Shown here piece after piece: positions 9,513 to 18,068 of a stretch of DNA of 64,000 bases. This DNA is from Desulfobacula sp. (GTDB lineage: Bacteria; Desulfobacterota; Desulfobacteria; Desulfobacterales; Desulfobacteraceae), in the NCBI GenBank assembly GCA_013792075.1, contig VMSR01000072.1, positions 17,866 to 81,865 on the forward strand, written 5' to 3'. The notes beneath the pieces are model-generated. The model had not been told where the DNA came from and ran no database searches. It saw only the letters and a program-made list of their open reading frames with translations. Every line of letters starts with the position of its first letter. The stretch's first letter is position 1. Made by a program: the position numbers and the translations under genes.

Positions 9513-10301
9513 TTAAGGCAGAAGGGTCTTAAACAGGATTAAACTATTAGTATAAGCATGGTTCACAAATTCTTCATACCCCATATTTGCCCGTTGGGCT
9601 GCAATTTGGGCAATGGCCGGCAAATTTTTGGGTTCATTGCGTTTGTTTTCAAGGACTCCCGGGATACTTGGATAAAGATCCGGGGTATCGGTCTCGAGTA
9701 TCAGCCGCGTTCTTGAAACAGCTCCCAAGGCCTTGACCCCTTTTTTGGCATTGGGCCGGGTCACGGATCCTGAAAAAGAAATATACAAATTGTATTTTTC
9801 AAGCAGGGGAATCATGTCTGCCGACCCGGAAAATGAATGAATCAGGCCCGGGGTTTTCAGGGGGCCCATTTTTTTCAGCAGATGGATAAAGGTATCCCAG
9901 GCCTTGCGGATATGGATGTTGATAGGTCTTTCAAGGTCCATGGCAAGCTTCAGGTGATGGGAAAAAACACGGATCTGAAGATCCCGGTTTGCCTTTTTGT
10001 CCATGAAATCCAACCCGGTTTCACCGATCCCCGACCTATGGGCCGTCAAAAACGTTTCAAGCCGCTGCTGCCAGTCACAGGACAGGCTATCCAGAAACCA
10101 GGGGTGGATACCAAAACAGGGAAGAATCTCCCCATATGAAGCGGCCAGTCCGGCGGTCCTGTCAAAATTTTCTTCCATGGTGGCACAGGAGACCATGGTG
10201 CGAACACCGGCTTTTCGGGCCCGGGCCACAAGTTGCTGCATATCCGGAAAAACCCTTTCATCATGGAGATGACAATGTGAATCAACAAACAACAAGCCCA
10301 T
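9513..10301 (-). CDS. tatD: TatD-family metal-dependent hydrolase
   Basis: A 262-residue TIM-barrel hydrolase of the TatD DNase family. Metal and active-site motifs are visible: DSHCHLHDE at the N-terminus, the glutamate in GETGLDF, NIHIRKAWD, IHSFSG and ETDTPDLYP. The start has an almost perfect Shine-Dalgarno sequence (AAGGAGGTGA, six bases before the ATG). It follows the PurF-like gene by 20 bp. Family members are 3'-5' exonucleases or related hydrolases; the real substrate here is unknown. Confidence 0.9.
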   Translation of the reverse strand: MGLLFVDSHCHLHDERVFPDMQQLVARARKAGVRTMVSCATMEENFDRTAGLAASYGEILPCFGIHPWFLDSLSCDWQQRLETFLTAHRSGIGETGLDFMDKKANRDLQIRVFSHHLKLAMDLERPINIHIRKAWDTFIHLLKKMGPLKTPGLIHSFSGSADMIPLLEKYNLYISFSGSVTRPNAKKGVKALGAVSRTRLILETDTPDLYPSIPGVLENKRNEPKNLPAIAQIAAQRANMGYEEFVNHAYTNSLILFKTLLP

Positions 10302-10321
10302 CTGTCACCTCCTTTACCCCT

Positions 10322-11725
10322 CTAGTAATAACTGGAATTATCCCAGCAATGGGTACACAATTTTTCCTTGGGAAGCCCGATGGCCGCCACCAGGTCTGGG
10401 AGGGTCTGGTACCTCAGACTGGTCAGCCCCAGACGCTCTCCAATGTATGCGACCATGGCCCTGTGCTTTTCAGATCCGTCAATGGCGTATTCTGTAAGGT
10501 CAATATCCTCGGTTCCTTCTATGCCGTAGATGGCTTTACGCCCGGCAAGGTCCAGGGTGGATCTGGAGGTTGAAAAATTGAGAAATTCACAGGGATGAAT
10601 CAGACAGGGGCAGGCAATGCGCATGTGGATCTCTTTTGCCCCGTATTCATAGAGAATCTGGGTATTGTCCCGAAGCTGGGTCCCCCGGACCACAGAGTCG
10701 TCACAAAAGATGATCCGCCGGCCCTGGATAATTTCCCGGTTGGGAATCAGCTTCATCCTTGCCACAAGATCCCGCAGGGCCTGGTTCTGGGGCATGAAGC
10801 TTCGGGCCCAGGTGGGCGTGTATTTCACATAGGGCCGCATATAGGGCAATTTGCTTTCATTGGCAAACCCAATGGCATGACCAATGCCAGAATCCGGAAT
10901 ACCGGCCACAAGATCGGCCTTTTTTGTCTCCTTCCGGGCCAGGGCAGCGCCGCAATTATACCGGACCTGTTCCGTGTTGATGCCTTCGTAGGAAGAGACC
11001 GGATATCCATAATATACCCACAGAAAAGAACAAATCTGCATCTTTTCCCCGGGCGCCTGGATCTTCTCCATGCCCTCGGGCGTCACCAATACAATTTCAC
11101 CAGGTCCAAGCGTGTATTCCAGCTCAAACCCCAGGTTGGAAAATGCACTGGATTCGGAACTGGCGGCAAAGGCATTGTCCCGCTTTCCAATCACAATGGG
11201 GGTCCTTCCCAACCGGTCCCTGGCGGCAAAAATACCCGCTGTTGTCAATACCAGCATGGAACAGGAGCCTAAAATCTTGTCCTGGGCATTTTTGATTCCT
11301 GCTTCAAAGGAAGGGGCTTCACAGATCAGGGCAGCCGCAACCTCGGTGGGATTGATCTCCCCCTGGCTTGTTTCGGCAAAATGGACTTTCCGCCCAAGGG
11401 CCTCCCTGACCAGCGCTTCCAGGTTAACGATCTTTCCCACCATGACCAGGGCAAATGTTCCCAGATGTCCATGGATGATAAGGGGCTGGGAATCAGTATC
11501 TGAAATGACGCCAACCCCCATATGACCGGTCAGGCCCTCAATATCCGCCTCAAATTTCGACCTGAAATATGCATTTTCAAGACTGTGAATGGACCTCTGG
11601 AACCCGTCCTTTCCCACTGTGGCAAGACCGCCCCGGCGGGTTCCCAGATGGGACAGATAGTCGGTTCCGTAAAAGAGTTCCTTGTTGCATGACCTGGTTG
11701 CTGCGCATCCGAAAAAACCGCCCAT
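10322..11725 (-). CDS. amidophosphoribosyltransferase (PurF) homologue lacking the glutaminase catalytic residues
   Basis: A 467-residue two-domain PurF homologue. The C-terminal phosphoribosyltransferase has the PRPP loop IIFCDDSVVRGT at 338-349, and the four Fe-S cysteine positions of Bacillus-type PurF look conserved (C232, C379, C457, C460). The N-terminal Ntn domain is changed: it begins MGGFFG instead of MCG, so the Cys nucleophile at residue 2 is glycine; the glutamine-binding GHVRY reads GHMGV (68-72); the NG oxyanion-hole pair reads VG (96-97); and the Asp of SDTEV reads P (NPTEV). The start at 11723-11725 has GGAAGG upstream and begins exactly where PurF begins. It may use free ammonia or serve another role. 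It is first in an operon with tatD, tcdA and nadB. Confidence 0.85.
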   Translation of the reverse strand: MGGFFGCAATRSCNKELFYGTDYLSHLGTRRGGLATVGKDGFQRSIHSLENAYFRSKFEADIEGLTGHMGVGVISDTDSQPLIIHGHLGTFALVMVGKIVNLEALVREALGRKVHFAETSQGEINPTEVAAALICEAPSFEAGIKNAQDKILGSCSMLVLTTAGIFAARDRLGRTPIVIGKRDNAFAASSESSAFSNLGFELEYTLGPGEIVLVTPEGMEKIQAPGEKMQICSFLWVYYGYPVSSYEGINTEQVRYNCGAALARKETKKADLVAGIPDSGIGHAIGFANESKLPYMRPYVKYTPTWARSFMPQNQALRDLVARMKLIPNREIIQGRRIIFCDDSVVRGTQLRDNTQILYEYGAKEIHMRIACPCLIHPCEFLNFSTSRSTLDLAGRKAIYGIEGTEDIDLTEYAIDGSEKHRAMVAYIGERLGLTSLRYQTLPDLVAAIGLPKEKLCTHCWDNSSYY

Positions 11726-12193
11726 GATGATTTTACCTTCCCCTTTTTGGTCTTTGTTTATGCTCCATTTTTCAGGATTATCAATCGTCATCCCATGAAA
11801 GAAAAAAAAAGCCAGCATCGGCATTTTTTAAAATTTTTCTTTTTGCTATCTCCATGTGTAACTCTTATTACCAGTTTGACACCCCCTTTAAAAGAGTAAA
11901 AATTAGCCGTCACCCCGGAATTGATGTTCCAGGATTTATTTACGGAAGGTTTTTAAATGGTTCTATATCCCAAAAATTCATTCTTCCATGTGTTTTACAA
12001 ATATGTCATTTGCCGCCTGGCAAAATTACAAAACGGTCAAAATCCATTTCTTTTCTCAATTGGATTTGGTTGTAATTTGACCCGCAACATGCTAAATTCC
12101 GCTGACCAAATCAGCTTTTGATGATGACAAAGTTACATGCGTTCAGACCCGAAAGTTTAAGTTTTAACCATTCTCTTTTAAAAAGGATTCTTT
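11726..12193. other. divergent intergenic region with structured leader upstream of the BMP importer operon
   Basis: A 468-bp gap between the PurF-like gene and the importer operon. A consensus -35 TTGACA lies at 11876-11881 with weak AT-rich -10 candidates (for example TAAAAA at 11897 or AAAATT at 11899). Between 12025 and 12082 there are two overlapping dyads (see separate entry). A 73-codon reading frame across it has no Shine-Dalgarno sequence or recognisable product. No purine or other known riboswitch core was recognised. Confidence 0.45.
12025..12082 (+). promoter_or_regulatory. leader dyads with two alternative pairings, possible cis-regulatory RNA
   Basis: ATTACAA (12025-12031) can pair with TTGTAAT (12070-12076) around an inner stem AAATCCA (12040-12046) / TGGATTT (12061-12067). 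Alternatively GGTCAAA (12035-12041) can pair with TTTGACC (12076-12082) while keeping most of the inner stem. The two outer pairings compete for neighbouring bases. It lies about 110-170 nt before the start of the importer gene. The function is conjecture. Confidence 0.3.
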
Positions 12194-13186
12194 ATGAAGC
12201 ATTTATCCATTGTTGCCGGTATCCTGATCTTGGGTACTGCTCTTTTTGCGGCAAATTCCTTTGCCTCTGAAAAAATCACAGTAGCGGGGATATACACCCA
12301 GCCCATTCAGCAGAAATGGGATGCCTGTCTTCACAAGGCCCTCCAGAAGGCAGCCGATGAAGGCAAGATCGAGTATGTGTATTCGGAGAAGGTGTCCAAC
12401 ACAGATTATATCCGGGTGCTTCGGGAATATTCCGAAAAAGGGGTCAACCTTGTTGTGGGTGAGGCCTTCGGCATATCCCGGGATGTTCGAAAGGTGGCCA
12501 AAGACTACCCAAAGGTTGCCTATCTCATGGGAGATACCTTTGGACCTGCGGAGCCGAACCTGTCCGTCTTTGACAACTATATCCATGAACCCTGTTACCT
12601 CATGGGCATGATCGCCGGCAAGATGACAAAAACCAATAAAATCGGCATGGTGGGAGGCTATCCCATCGGCGAGGTCAACCGTCTTTTCCATGCATTCATG
12701 GCCGGCGCAAAATCTGTCAACCCTGATGTCGCGTTCAAGGTATCTTTCATCGGCTCCTGGTATGATCCCCCAAAAGCAAAGGAATTTGCATATGCCCAAA
12801 TTGAATCGGGTGTTGATATCCTTTATGCCGAACGCGCAGGCGTTGTGGATGCAGCCAGGGAAAAAGCAATCCTTGCCTTTGGCAATGTAAATGACATGAA
12901 CAAAGAAGAGAACGGGAAGGATATTGTGGTAACCTCGGCTCTCTGGAATATGGACAACGCTATAAATGAAGCGATTTCCCTTGTCAAAGAGGGCAAATTC
13001 ACAGCCCAGGACTACAAGGAATGGACCATGATGGGAAAAGGCGGGGCCTTTCTGGCGCCTTTCTATGAATTTGAAGACAAGATTCCCACGGATATCAAAG
13101 CCCTGGTGCAGGATACCCGAAAGGCCATCAAGGACGGATCCTTTGTCGTTGAAATCAATGACGAAGAACCCAAATCAAGCTTCTAG
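12194..13186 (+). CDS. BMP-family ABC transporter substrate-binding protein
   Basis: Periplasmic binding component of a nucleoside/nucleobase-type ABC importer. The 330-residue protein has a signal peptide (about 1-24, ending NSFAS) and the BMP fold signatures QKWDACLHKALQKA, VNLVVGEAFGISRDV, and KMTKTNKIGMVGGYPIGEVNR. It lacks an obvious lipobox cysteine. AAAAGGA precedes the ATG. The following ATPase, two permeases and cytosine deaminase suggest that it binds a pyrimidine or purine base or nucleoside; the ligand is inferred from context only. Confidence 0.88.
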   Translation: MKHLSIVAGILILGTALFAANSFASEKITVAGIYTQPIQQKWDACLHKALQKAADEGKIEYVYSEKVSNTDYIRVLREYSEKGVNLVVGEAFGISRDVRKVAKDYPKVAYLMGDTFGPAEPNLSVFDNYIHEPCYLMGMIAGKMTKTNKIGMVGGYPIGEVNRLFHAFMAGAKSVNPDVAFKVSFIGSWYDPPKAKEFAYAQIESGVDILYAERAGVVDAAREKAILAFGNVNDMNKEENGKDIVVTSALWNMDNAINEAISLVKEGKFTAQDYKEWTMMGKGGAFLAPFYEFEDKIPTDIKALVQDTRKAIKDGSFVVEINDEEPKSSF

Positions 13187-13204
13187 GCAGTTGCAATACC
13201 GGAA

Positions 13205-13237
13205 ACCTGTGGTCCCCCGGGCCACAGGTCATTTTTT
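13205..13237 (+). terminator. intra-operon intrinsic terminator/attenuator after the BMP gene
   Basis: An 8-bp perfect stem ACCTGTGG (13205-13212) / CCACAGGT (13222-13229) with a 9-nt loop is followed by CATTTTTT. It ends four bases before the ATPase start codon, so it can lower ABC component expression relative to the binding protein. Its 3' arm contains the only AGG near that start, so folding would also hide the ribosome site. Confidence 0.7.
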
Positions 13238-13240
13238 CAT

Positions 13241-14776
13241 ATGAATGACGCCATACTCACAGTGTCCCACATCACCAAACGTTTCGGCACAATTGTCGCC
13301 AACGAGGATATCTCTTTCTCCCTTGGAAAAGGTGAGATTGTTGCCCTTTTGGGTGAAAACGGAGCAGGGAAAACCACCCTGATGTCCATATTGTTCGGCC
13401 ATTATGTTGCAGATAGCGGAACGATTGAGGTCTTTGGGAAAAAACTTGTGGAAGGTTCCCCAAGGGCTTCCCTTAAAGCCGGTGTCGGTATGGTGCACCA
13501 GCACTTTACCCTTGCCGGCAACATGGGGGTTCTGGAGAATATCATGCTGGGCACCGAGTCCCTGACATGCCTTAAAAGCAACCCCGGGAAAGCAAAAAAA
13601 AAATTAAACGCTCTCATGGAACGCTTTGGGCTGACCGTTAACCCCAAGGCCCTTGTAAAGGATCTTTCCGTGGGAGAACAGCAGCGGGTTGAGATCTTGA
13701 AGGTGCTTTACAGGGATGCCAGAATCCTGATTTTAGATGAGCCGACGGCTGTGCTGACCCCCCAGGAATCCGACAGCCTTTTTGAGACACTCTCACACCT
13801 GGTAAAAGAAGGCTTGAGTGTTATCTTTATTACCCACAAAATGCGGGAAGTACTGGCGGCAAGCCACAGGTGTATCGTCTTGCGCCGGGGCCGGGTTGTG
13901 TTTGCGTCCGAAACCTGCAAGACAAATGCAAAAACCCTTGCAAGGGCAATGGTGGGAAGCGACTTGCCAAAAATTTTCAGACAAAGACAGATCCCGGGCA
14001 AAGAGGTGCTCTCCCTGAGGGATATTACCCTGGTTGACAAAAATGGAAAAAAATCATTAACAGGTCTCAACCTGAGTCTCAAATCAAACCAAATCCTCGG
14101 CATAGCCGGAGTTTCAGGTAACGGTCAGTCCCAACTGGCCGATATGATTTCAGGACTTGTCCCCACCTATGAAGGCCAGATCCTTCTTGATTCAAAGGTT
14201 GTCAGCCATATAAGCCCCCGGCGCATGATCACGGAAGGGGTGGGAAGAATTCCCGATGACAGAACCGGAACCGGCCTCATCAGCGACATGAGTGTCATGG
14301 AAAATGTTGCCAGTAAGGACTATGGGCAATTCCCCTTCTCAAAAAGAGGATTGCTGCAGTTTAAGGCCATTGCAGCCCGGGCAAACCGGCTGGTTAAAAA
14401 ATTTGACGTGCGCTGTCCCGGCATTGACACGCAGGTTCGCCAGCTGTCCGGCGGCAATATGCAAAAGCTGATACTGGCAAGGGAATTGTCCGGGTCTCCC
14501 AGAATCATCCTTGCCAACCAGCCCACCTGGGGGCTGGATGTGGGGGCGGCTTCCCATGTTCACCGCCAGCTTTTAAAGGCAGCCGAAGATGGCGCCGGCG
14601 TCCTAATCATCTCCGAGGATCTGGATGAACTTTTCCAGGTGGCCGACAAAATTTGTGTCATGTACCACGGCAGGCTTTCGGATTCCCAGGATGCGGACAG
14701 TGTGGACCGGGCACACCTGGGCTTGATCATGTCCGGCCAGGCTGCCTTCCATGATGGAGAAAAAAATGAGACTTGA
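13241..14776 (+). CDS. ABC transporter ATP-binding protein with two nucleotide-binding domains (nucleoside type)
   Basis: A 511-residue duplicated ATPase of the RbsA/NupO layout, energising import with the BMP protein and two permeases. The first domain has Walker A GENGAGKTT, the Q-loop MVHQHFTLAG, signature LSVGEQQRVEILK and Walker B ILILDEPTAVLTP. The second has the degenerate Walker A GVSGNGQSQL, signature LSGGNMQKLILARE and IILANQPTWGLDVGA, deviations usual for this family. Shine-Dalgarno support is weak because the preceding hairpin covers the site. Confidence 0.92.
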   Translation: MNDAILTVSHITKRFGTIVANEDISFSLGKGEIVALLGENGAGKTTLMSILFGHYVADSGTIEVFGKKLVEGSPRASLKAGVGMVHQHFTLAGNMGVLENIMLGTESLTCLKSNPGKAKKKLNALMERFGLTVNPKALVKDLSVGEQQRVEILKVLYRDARILILDEPTAVLTPQESDSLFETLSHLVKEGLSVIFITHKMREVLAASHRCIVLRRGRVVFASETCKTNAKTLARAMVGSDLPKIFRQRQIPGKEVLSLRDITLVDKNGKKSLTGLNLSLKSNQILGIAGVSGNGQSQLADMISGLVPTYEGQILLDSKVVSHISPRRMITEGVGRIPDDRTGTGLISDMSVMENVASKDYGQFPFSKRGLLQFKAIAARANRLVKKFDVRCPGIDTQVRQLSGGNMQKLILARELSGSPRIILANQPTWGLDVGAASHVHRQLLKAAEDGAGVLIISEDLDELFQVADKICVMYHGRLSDSQDADSVDRAHLGLIMSGQAAFHDGEKNET

Positions 14777-15815
14777 ACTGCGTGAAAACACCTCTATCCC
14801 GAGGCTGACTGCTGCCATTTTGATTGCCGTGGGTGTGGCCATGGCGGTTTGCTCTGTTCTGATCATCTGGGCCGGCGCCTCGCCCATTGAGGGGTGGCAC
14901 CTCATGATAAAAGGAGCCCTTGGTTCAAGATTTGCCCTGAGCGAAACCCTGACCCGGGCCACCCCGCTTATCTTTACCGGACTTGCGGCTGCCGTGGCCT
15001 TCAGGGCAAAGCTGTGGAATATCGGTGGGGAGGGACAATTTTACATCGGCGCCTGTGTGGCCGTCCTTTTGGGAACCAGGGGAGCAAACCTTTCCCCTCT
15101 GGTGATGATTCCCTATCTGTTTGCGGCAGGCGCCATTGCAGGCGGTCTTTTTCTGCTGGTTCCCACCCTGCTTAAAACATATCTCAATGTGGATGAGGTG
15201 GTCACCACCCTGTTGCTTAATTTTGTGGTGCTGCTGTTTGTAAACTGGCTGGTTTTCGGACCCTGGAAGGATCCCATGTCCATGGGCTGGCCCCAGTCGG
15301 CACCGGTAGTGGACGCTGCCATGCTGCCGATTCTCCTGGCAAAGACCCGGCTTCACCTGGGCTTTGCCGTGGCGGTTCTGTCTGCTGTGTTTGTCTGGTG
15401 GTTCATGGCATACACCACCTGGGGCTTTGAGATGCGGGCGGTGGGTGCCGGCCTGAAGGCCAGCACCTTTGCAGGCATGCCCATTACCCGAACCATCGTC
15501 CGCACGGCTTTATTGAGCGGCGGCCTTGCCGCCATGGCAGGGGTCAGCGAATTGTGCGGGGTAAAAGGCTATCTTACAACGGATCTATCGCCCGGGTTTG
15601 GATACACCGGCATTGTGGTGGCCATGCTGGCCGCCCTGAACCCTTTGGGAATTGTTGCCAGTGCCATTTTTGTGGCCATTATCTATATTGGAGCCGATTT
15701 TATGAGCCGGGCCATTAACATTTCAAACTATATTGCAGATGTGACCACGGCCGTCTCTCTCTTGTCTGTTCTTATGGCCGTATTCCTCACAAAATACCGA
15801 ATTAAAAGGGGTTAG
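14766..15815 (+). CDS. ABC transporter permease (BMP/nucleoside family, first permease)
   Basis: A 349-residue integral membrane permease of the BPD_transp_2 family with about ten hydrophobic segments. Diagnostic stretches are AFRAKLWNIGGEGQFYIGA, YLNVDEVVTTLLLNF and the C-terminal LNPLGIVASAIFVAIIYIGADFM. The ATG at 14766 is preferred to that at 14751 because GGAG (14755-14758) is spaced correctly for it. The gene overlaps the ATPase stop by 11 bp. Confidence 0.9.
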   Translation: MRLELRENTSIPRLTAAILIAVGVAMAVCSVLIIWAGASPIEGWHLMIKGALGSRFALSETLTRATPLIFTGLAAAVAFRAKLWNIGGEGQFYIGACVAVLLGTRGANLSPLVMIPYLFAAGAIAGGLFLLVPTLLKTYLNVDEVVTTLLLNFVVLLFVNWLVFGPWKDPMSMGWPQSAPVVDAAMLPILLAKTRLHLGFAVAVLSAVFVWWFMAYTTWGFEMRAVGAGLKASTFAGMPITRTIVRTALLSGGLAAMAGVSELCGVKGYLTTDLSPGFGYTGIVVAMLAALNPLGIVASAIFVAIIYIGADFMSRAINISNYIADVTTAVSLLSVLMAVFLTKYRIKRG

Positions 15816-15820
15816 GCCGC

Positions 15821-16762
15821 ATGGATCTGATGGGATTTTTTATGGAAACAGGGTTCTGGATGGCCTGCATCCGCATGGCAACACCGCTGATCTTCGGCAC
15901 ATTGGGGGAACTTATCTGTGAAAGGGCAGGCGTTTTAAACCTGGGGATTGAAGGCATCATGGCCGCAGGATGCATGGGCGGATGGATGTGGGTGTATCTG
16001 GGGGGCAGCCTGTGGACAGGGATTGTTTTTGCCGCATTCATCGGTGCCGTGTTCGGCCTGCTTCACGCAGGGTTTACGGTTTTCCTGGGACTTTCACAGC
16101 ATGTAACAGGCCTTGGGATCACCCTGCTGGGAAGCAGCCTGAGTGCTTATGTCTTTCGGATGCTCCTGCCCAAGGCCACCACACCTCCCAAGATTGTACC
16201 TTTCCAAGCACTGGAAATCCCCTTTCTTGGCGATATCCCCTTTTTGGGTGAAATTTTTTTCAGCCAAACTGCGCTTACCTATCTGGCCCTTGCCGCCATT
16301 ATTTTTGTGGCCTTTGTCCTCTTTAAAACCCCCCTGGGACTTGCCCTTCGCATGGTGGGGGAAAACCCCATGGCCGTAGAGGCCCAAGGGCTGAACGTAT
16401 TTTACCTGCGCACCCTTGCCGTTTGTGCCGGCAGCGCCATGATGGCCGTTGGCGGGGCATTTCTCACCATGTCCGCCTTTGATGCCTATTATATCGGCAT
16501 GGTAAACGGCCGGGGATGGATCTGCATCGCCCTTGTGGTTTTTTCCTCCTGGAAGCCCTTTAAGGCCCTGGCCGGGTGCCTTCTTTTTGCCGCCTTTGAC
16601 GCCATCCAGATGCGGGTCCAGCAACAGGCCGGCATGGCAATCCCCTACCAGTTTTACCTCATGCTGCCCTATGTCTTTTCCATTGTTGCCCTTGTTATCA
16701 TGTCCAGAAAGGCTGCGTATCCAAACGCCTTGCTGATACCTTTTAGAAAAGGAGAACGGTAA
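15821..16762 (+). CDS. ABC transporter permease (BMP/nucleoside family, second permease)
   Basis: A 313-residue permease, paired with the preceding one to form the membrane channel. It has the family motifs TPLIFGTLGELICERAGVLN and LGIEGIMAAG near the N-terminus, THVTG-like HVTGLGITLLGSSL, and VNGRGWICIALVVFSSWKP. It starts 5 bp after the first permease ends and is followed one base later by the cytosine deaminase gene, with AAGGAG inside its own 3' end serving the next start. Confidence 0.9.
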   Translation: MDLMGFFMETGFWMACIRMATPLIFGTLGELICERAGVLNLGIEGIMAAGCMGGWMWVYLGGSLWTGIVFAAFIGAVFGLLHAGFTVFLGLSQHVTGLGITLLGSSLSAYVFRMLLPKATTPPKIVPFQALEIPFLGDIPFLGEIFFSQTALTYLALAAIIFVAFVLFKTPLGLALRMVGENPMAVEAQGLNVFYLRTLAVCAGSAMMAVGGAFLTMSAFDAYYIGMVNGRGWICIALVVFSSWKPFKALAGCLLFAAFDAIQMRVQQQAGMAIPYQFYLMLPYVFSIVALVIMSRKAAYPNALLIPFRKGER

Positions 16763-16763
16763 G

Positions 16764-18038
16764 ATGGTTCTTGACCTGCTGATCATAAATGCAACTATCT
16801 GCGGCCAAAAAGACCTTGTGCAGATTGCCTGCAAGGAGGGAAAAATCCTTGAAGTGGCTCCGAAAATTGAGTCCAGTGCCAAAGAAACCATTGATGCAAA
16901 AGGATTTTTTGTAAGTCCTCCCTTCATCGACAGCCACCTGCACCTGGACACCACCCTTTCCATGGGTATGCCCCGATTCAACCGGACCGGTACCCTGCTG
17001 GAGGGAATCCGGATATGGGGAGAACTAAAGCCAAGCCTTACGCCTGAAGCCATTAAGGAAAGGGCCAAAAAACTGCTGTACTGGTCCATTGCCAAGGGCA
17101 ACCTTGCCGTCCGAAGCCATGTGGACACCACGGACGAAAGTCTCATGGCCGTTAACGTTCTCCTTGAGCTTCGCCGGGAAATGAAAGACTTTATAGATCT
17201 TCAGCTGGTGGCATTTCCCCAGGACGGGGTCCTTCGGTCAAAGAACGGCATGGCCCTTTTGAAGCGCGCCCTGGATATGGGGGTGGATCTGGTGGGGGGT
17301 ATCCCCCATTTTGAAAGGACCATGGATCAGGGAAAAGAGTCCATTCGTCTGCTCTGCGAATTGGCAGAACAGCGGGGGCTGATGGTGGACATGCATTGTG
17401 ATGAATCCGACGACCCCCATTCCCGCCACATTGAAACCCTGACCCATGAGACCCAACGCCTGGGACTTGAAGGAAGGGTGGCAGGCTCCCACCTCACCAG
17501 CATGCATAGTATGGACAATTATTATGTGACCAAGCTTTTCCCCTTAATGGCAGAGGCCGGGATGAATTGTATCTGCAACCCGCTGGTGAATATGAATCTC
17601 CAGGGACGCCATGATGCCTATCCCAAAAGAAGGGGGCTCATGCGGGTGCCGGAACTTCTGGCAGCAGGAATCAATGTCAGCTTTGGCCATGACGATGTGA
17701 TGGACCCCTGGTACCCCATGGGAACCCATGACATGCTGGAGGTGGTCCACATGGGGGCACATGCCCTGCACATGACAGGTGTTGACCAGCAGGCTGCTTT
17801 GTTTGACGGCATCACCTTTAATGCAGCCAAGACATTGAATCTTGAAAACTACGGCCTTGCCCCTGGGTGCAATGCAGACATGGTGATCCTCCAGGCATCT
17901 TCCCGGCAGGAATGTATCCGGCTTCGCCCGGCCAGACTGTTTGTCATCCGCAGGGGAAAGGTCATCAGCCGCACGCCCGAAACCCGGGCAATCATAAATC
18001 TTGGTTTTGGGGACACAAATATTGATTTTTGTCTTTAA
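16764..18038 (+). CDS. codA: cytosine deaminase (CodA family amidohydrolase)
   Basis: Deaminates cytosine to uracil and ammonia in the cytoplasm. The 424-residue protein closely follows E. coli CodA in length and motifs: PPFIDSHLHLDTT (metal HxH), GTLLEGI, FPQDGVL, MVDMHCDESDD, GSHLTSMHS, NPLVNMNLQGR, YPKRRGLMRV and the metal Asp in FGHDDVMDPWYP. Linked one base behind the importer genes, it makes the operon look like a cytosine or related-base salvage unit. Isocytosine or 5-methylcytosine are alternative substrates in this family. Confidence 0.9.
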   Translation: MVLDLLIINATICGQKDLVQIACKEGKILEVAPKIESSAKETIDAKGFFVSPPFIDSHLHLDTTLSMGMPRFNRTGTLLEGIRIWGELKPSLTPEAIKERAKKLLYWSIAKGNLAVRSHVDTTDESLMAVNVLLELRREMKDFIDLQLVAFPQDGVLRSKNGMALLKRALDMGVDLVGGIPHFERTMDQGKESIRLLCELAEQRGLMVDMHCDESDDPHSRHIETLTHETQRLGLEGRVAGSHLTSMHSMDNYYVTKLFPLMAEAGMNCICNPLVNMNLQGRHDAYPKRRGLMRVPELLAAGINVSFGHDDVMDPWYPMGTHDMLEVVHMGAHALHMTGVDQQAALFDGITFNAAKTLNLENYGLAPGCNADMVILQASSRQECIRLRPARLFVIRRGKVISRTPETRAIINLGFGDTNIDFCL

Positions 18039-18068
18039 AAAATTAAAAATTACGCTATAGTAAATCTT

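Noticed and set aside
11854..12075. 73-codon plus-strand frame in the importer leader
   Set aside because: No ribosome binding site, unnatural composition, and it runs through the leader dyads.
11726..12193. Purine riboswitch before the nucleobase importer
   Set aside because: The conserved junction bases and two kissing-loop hairpins of the purine aptamer are not present.
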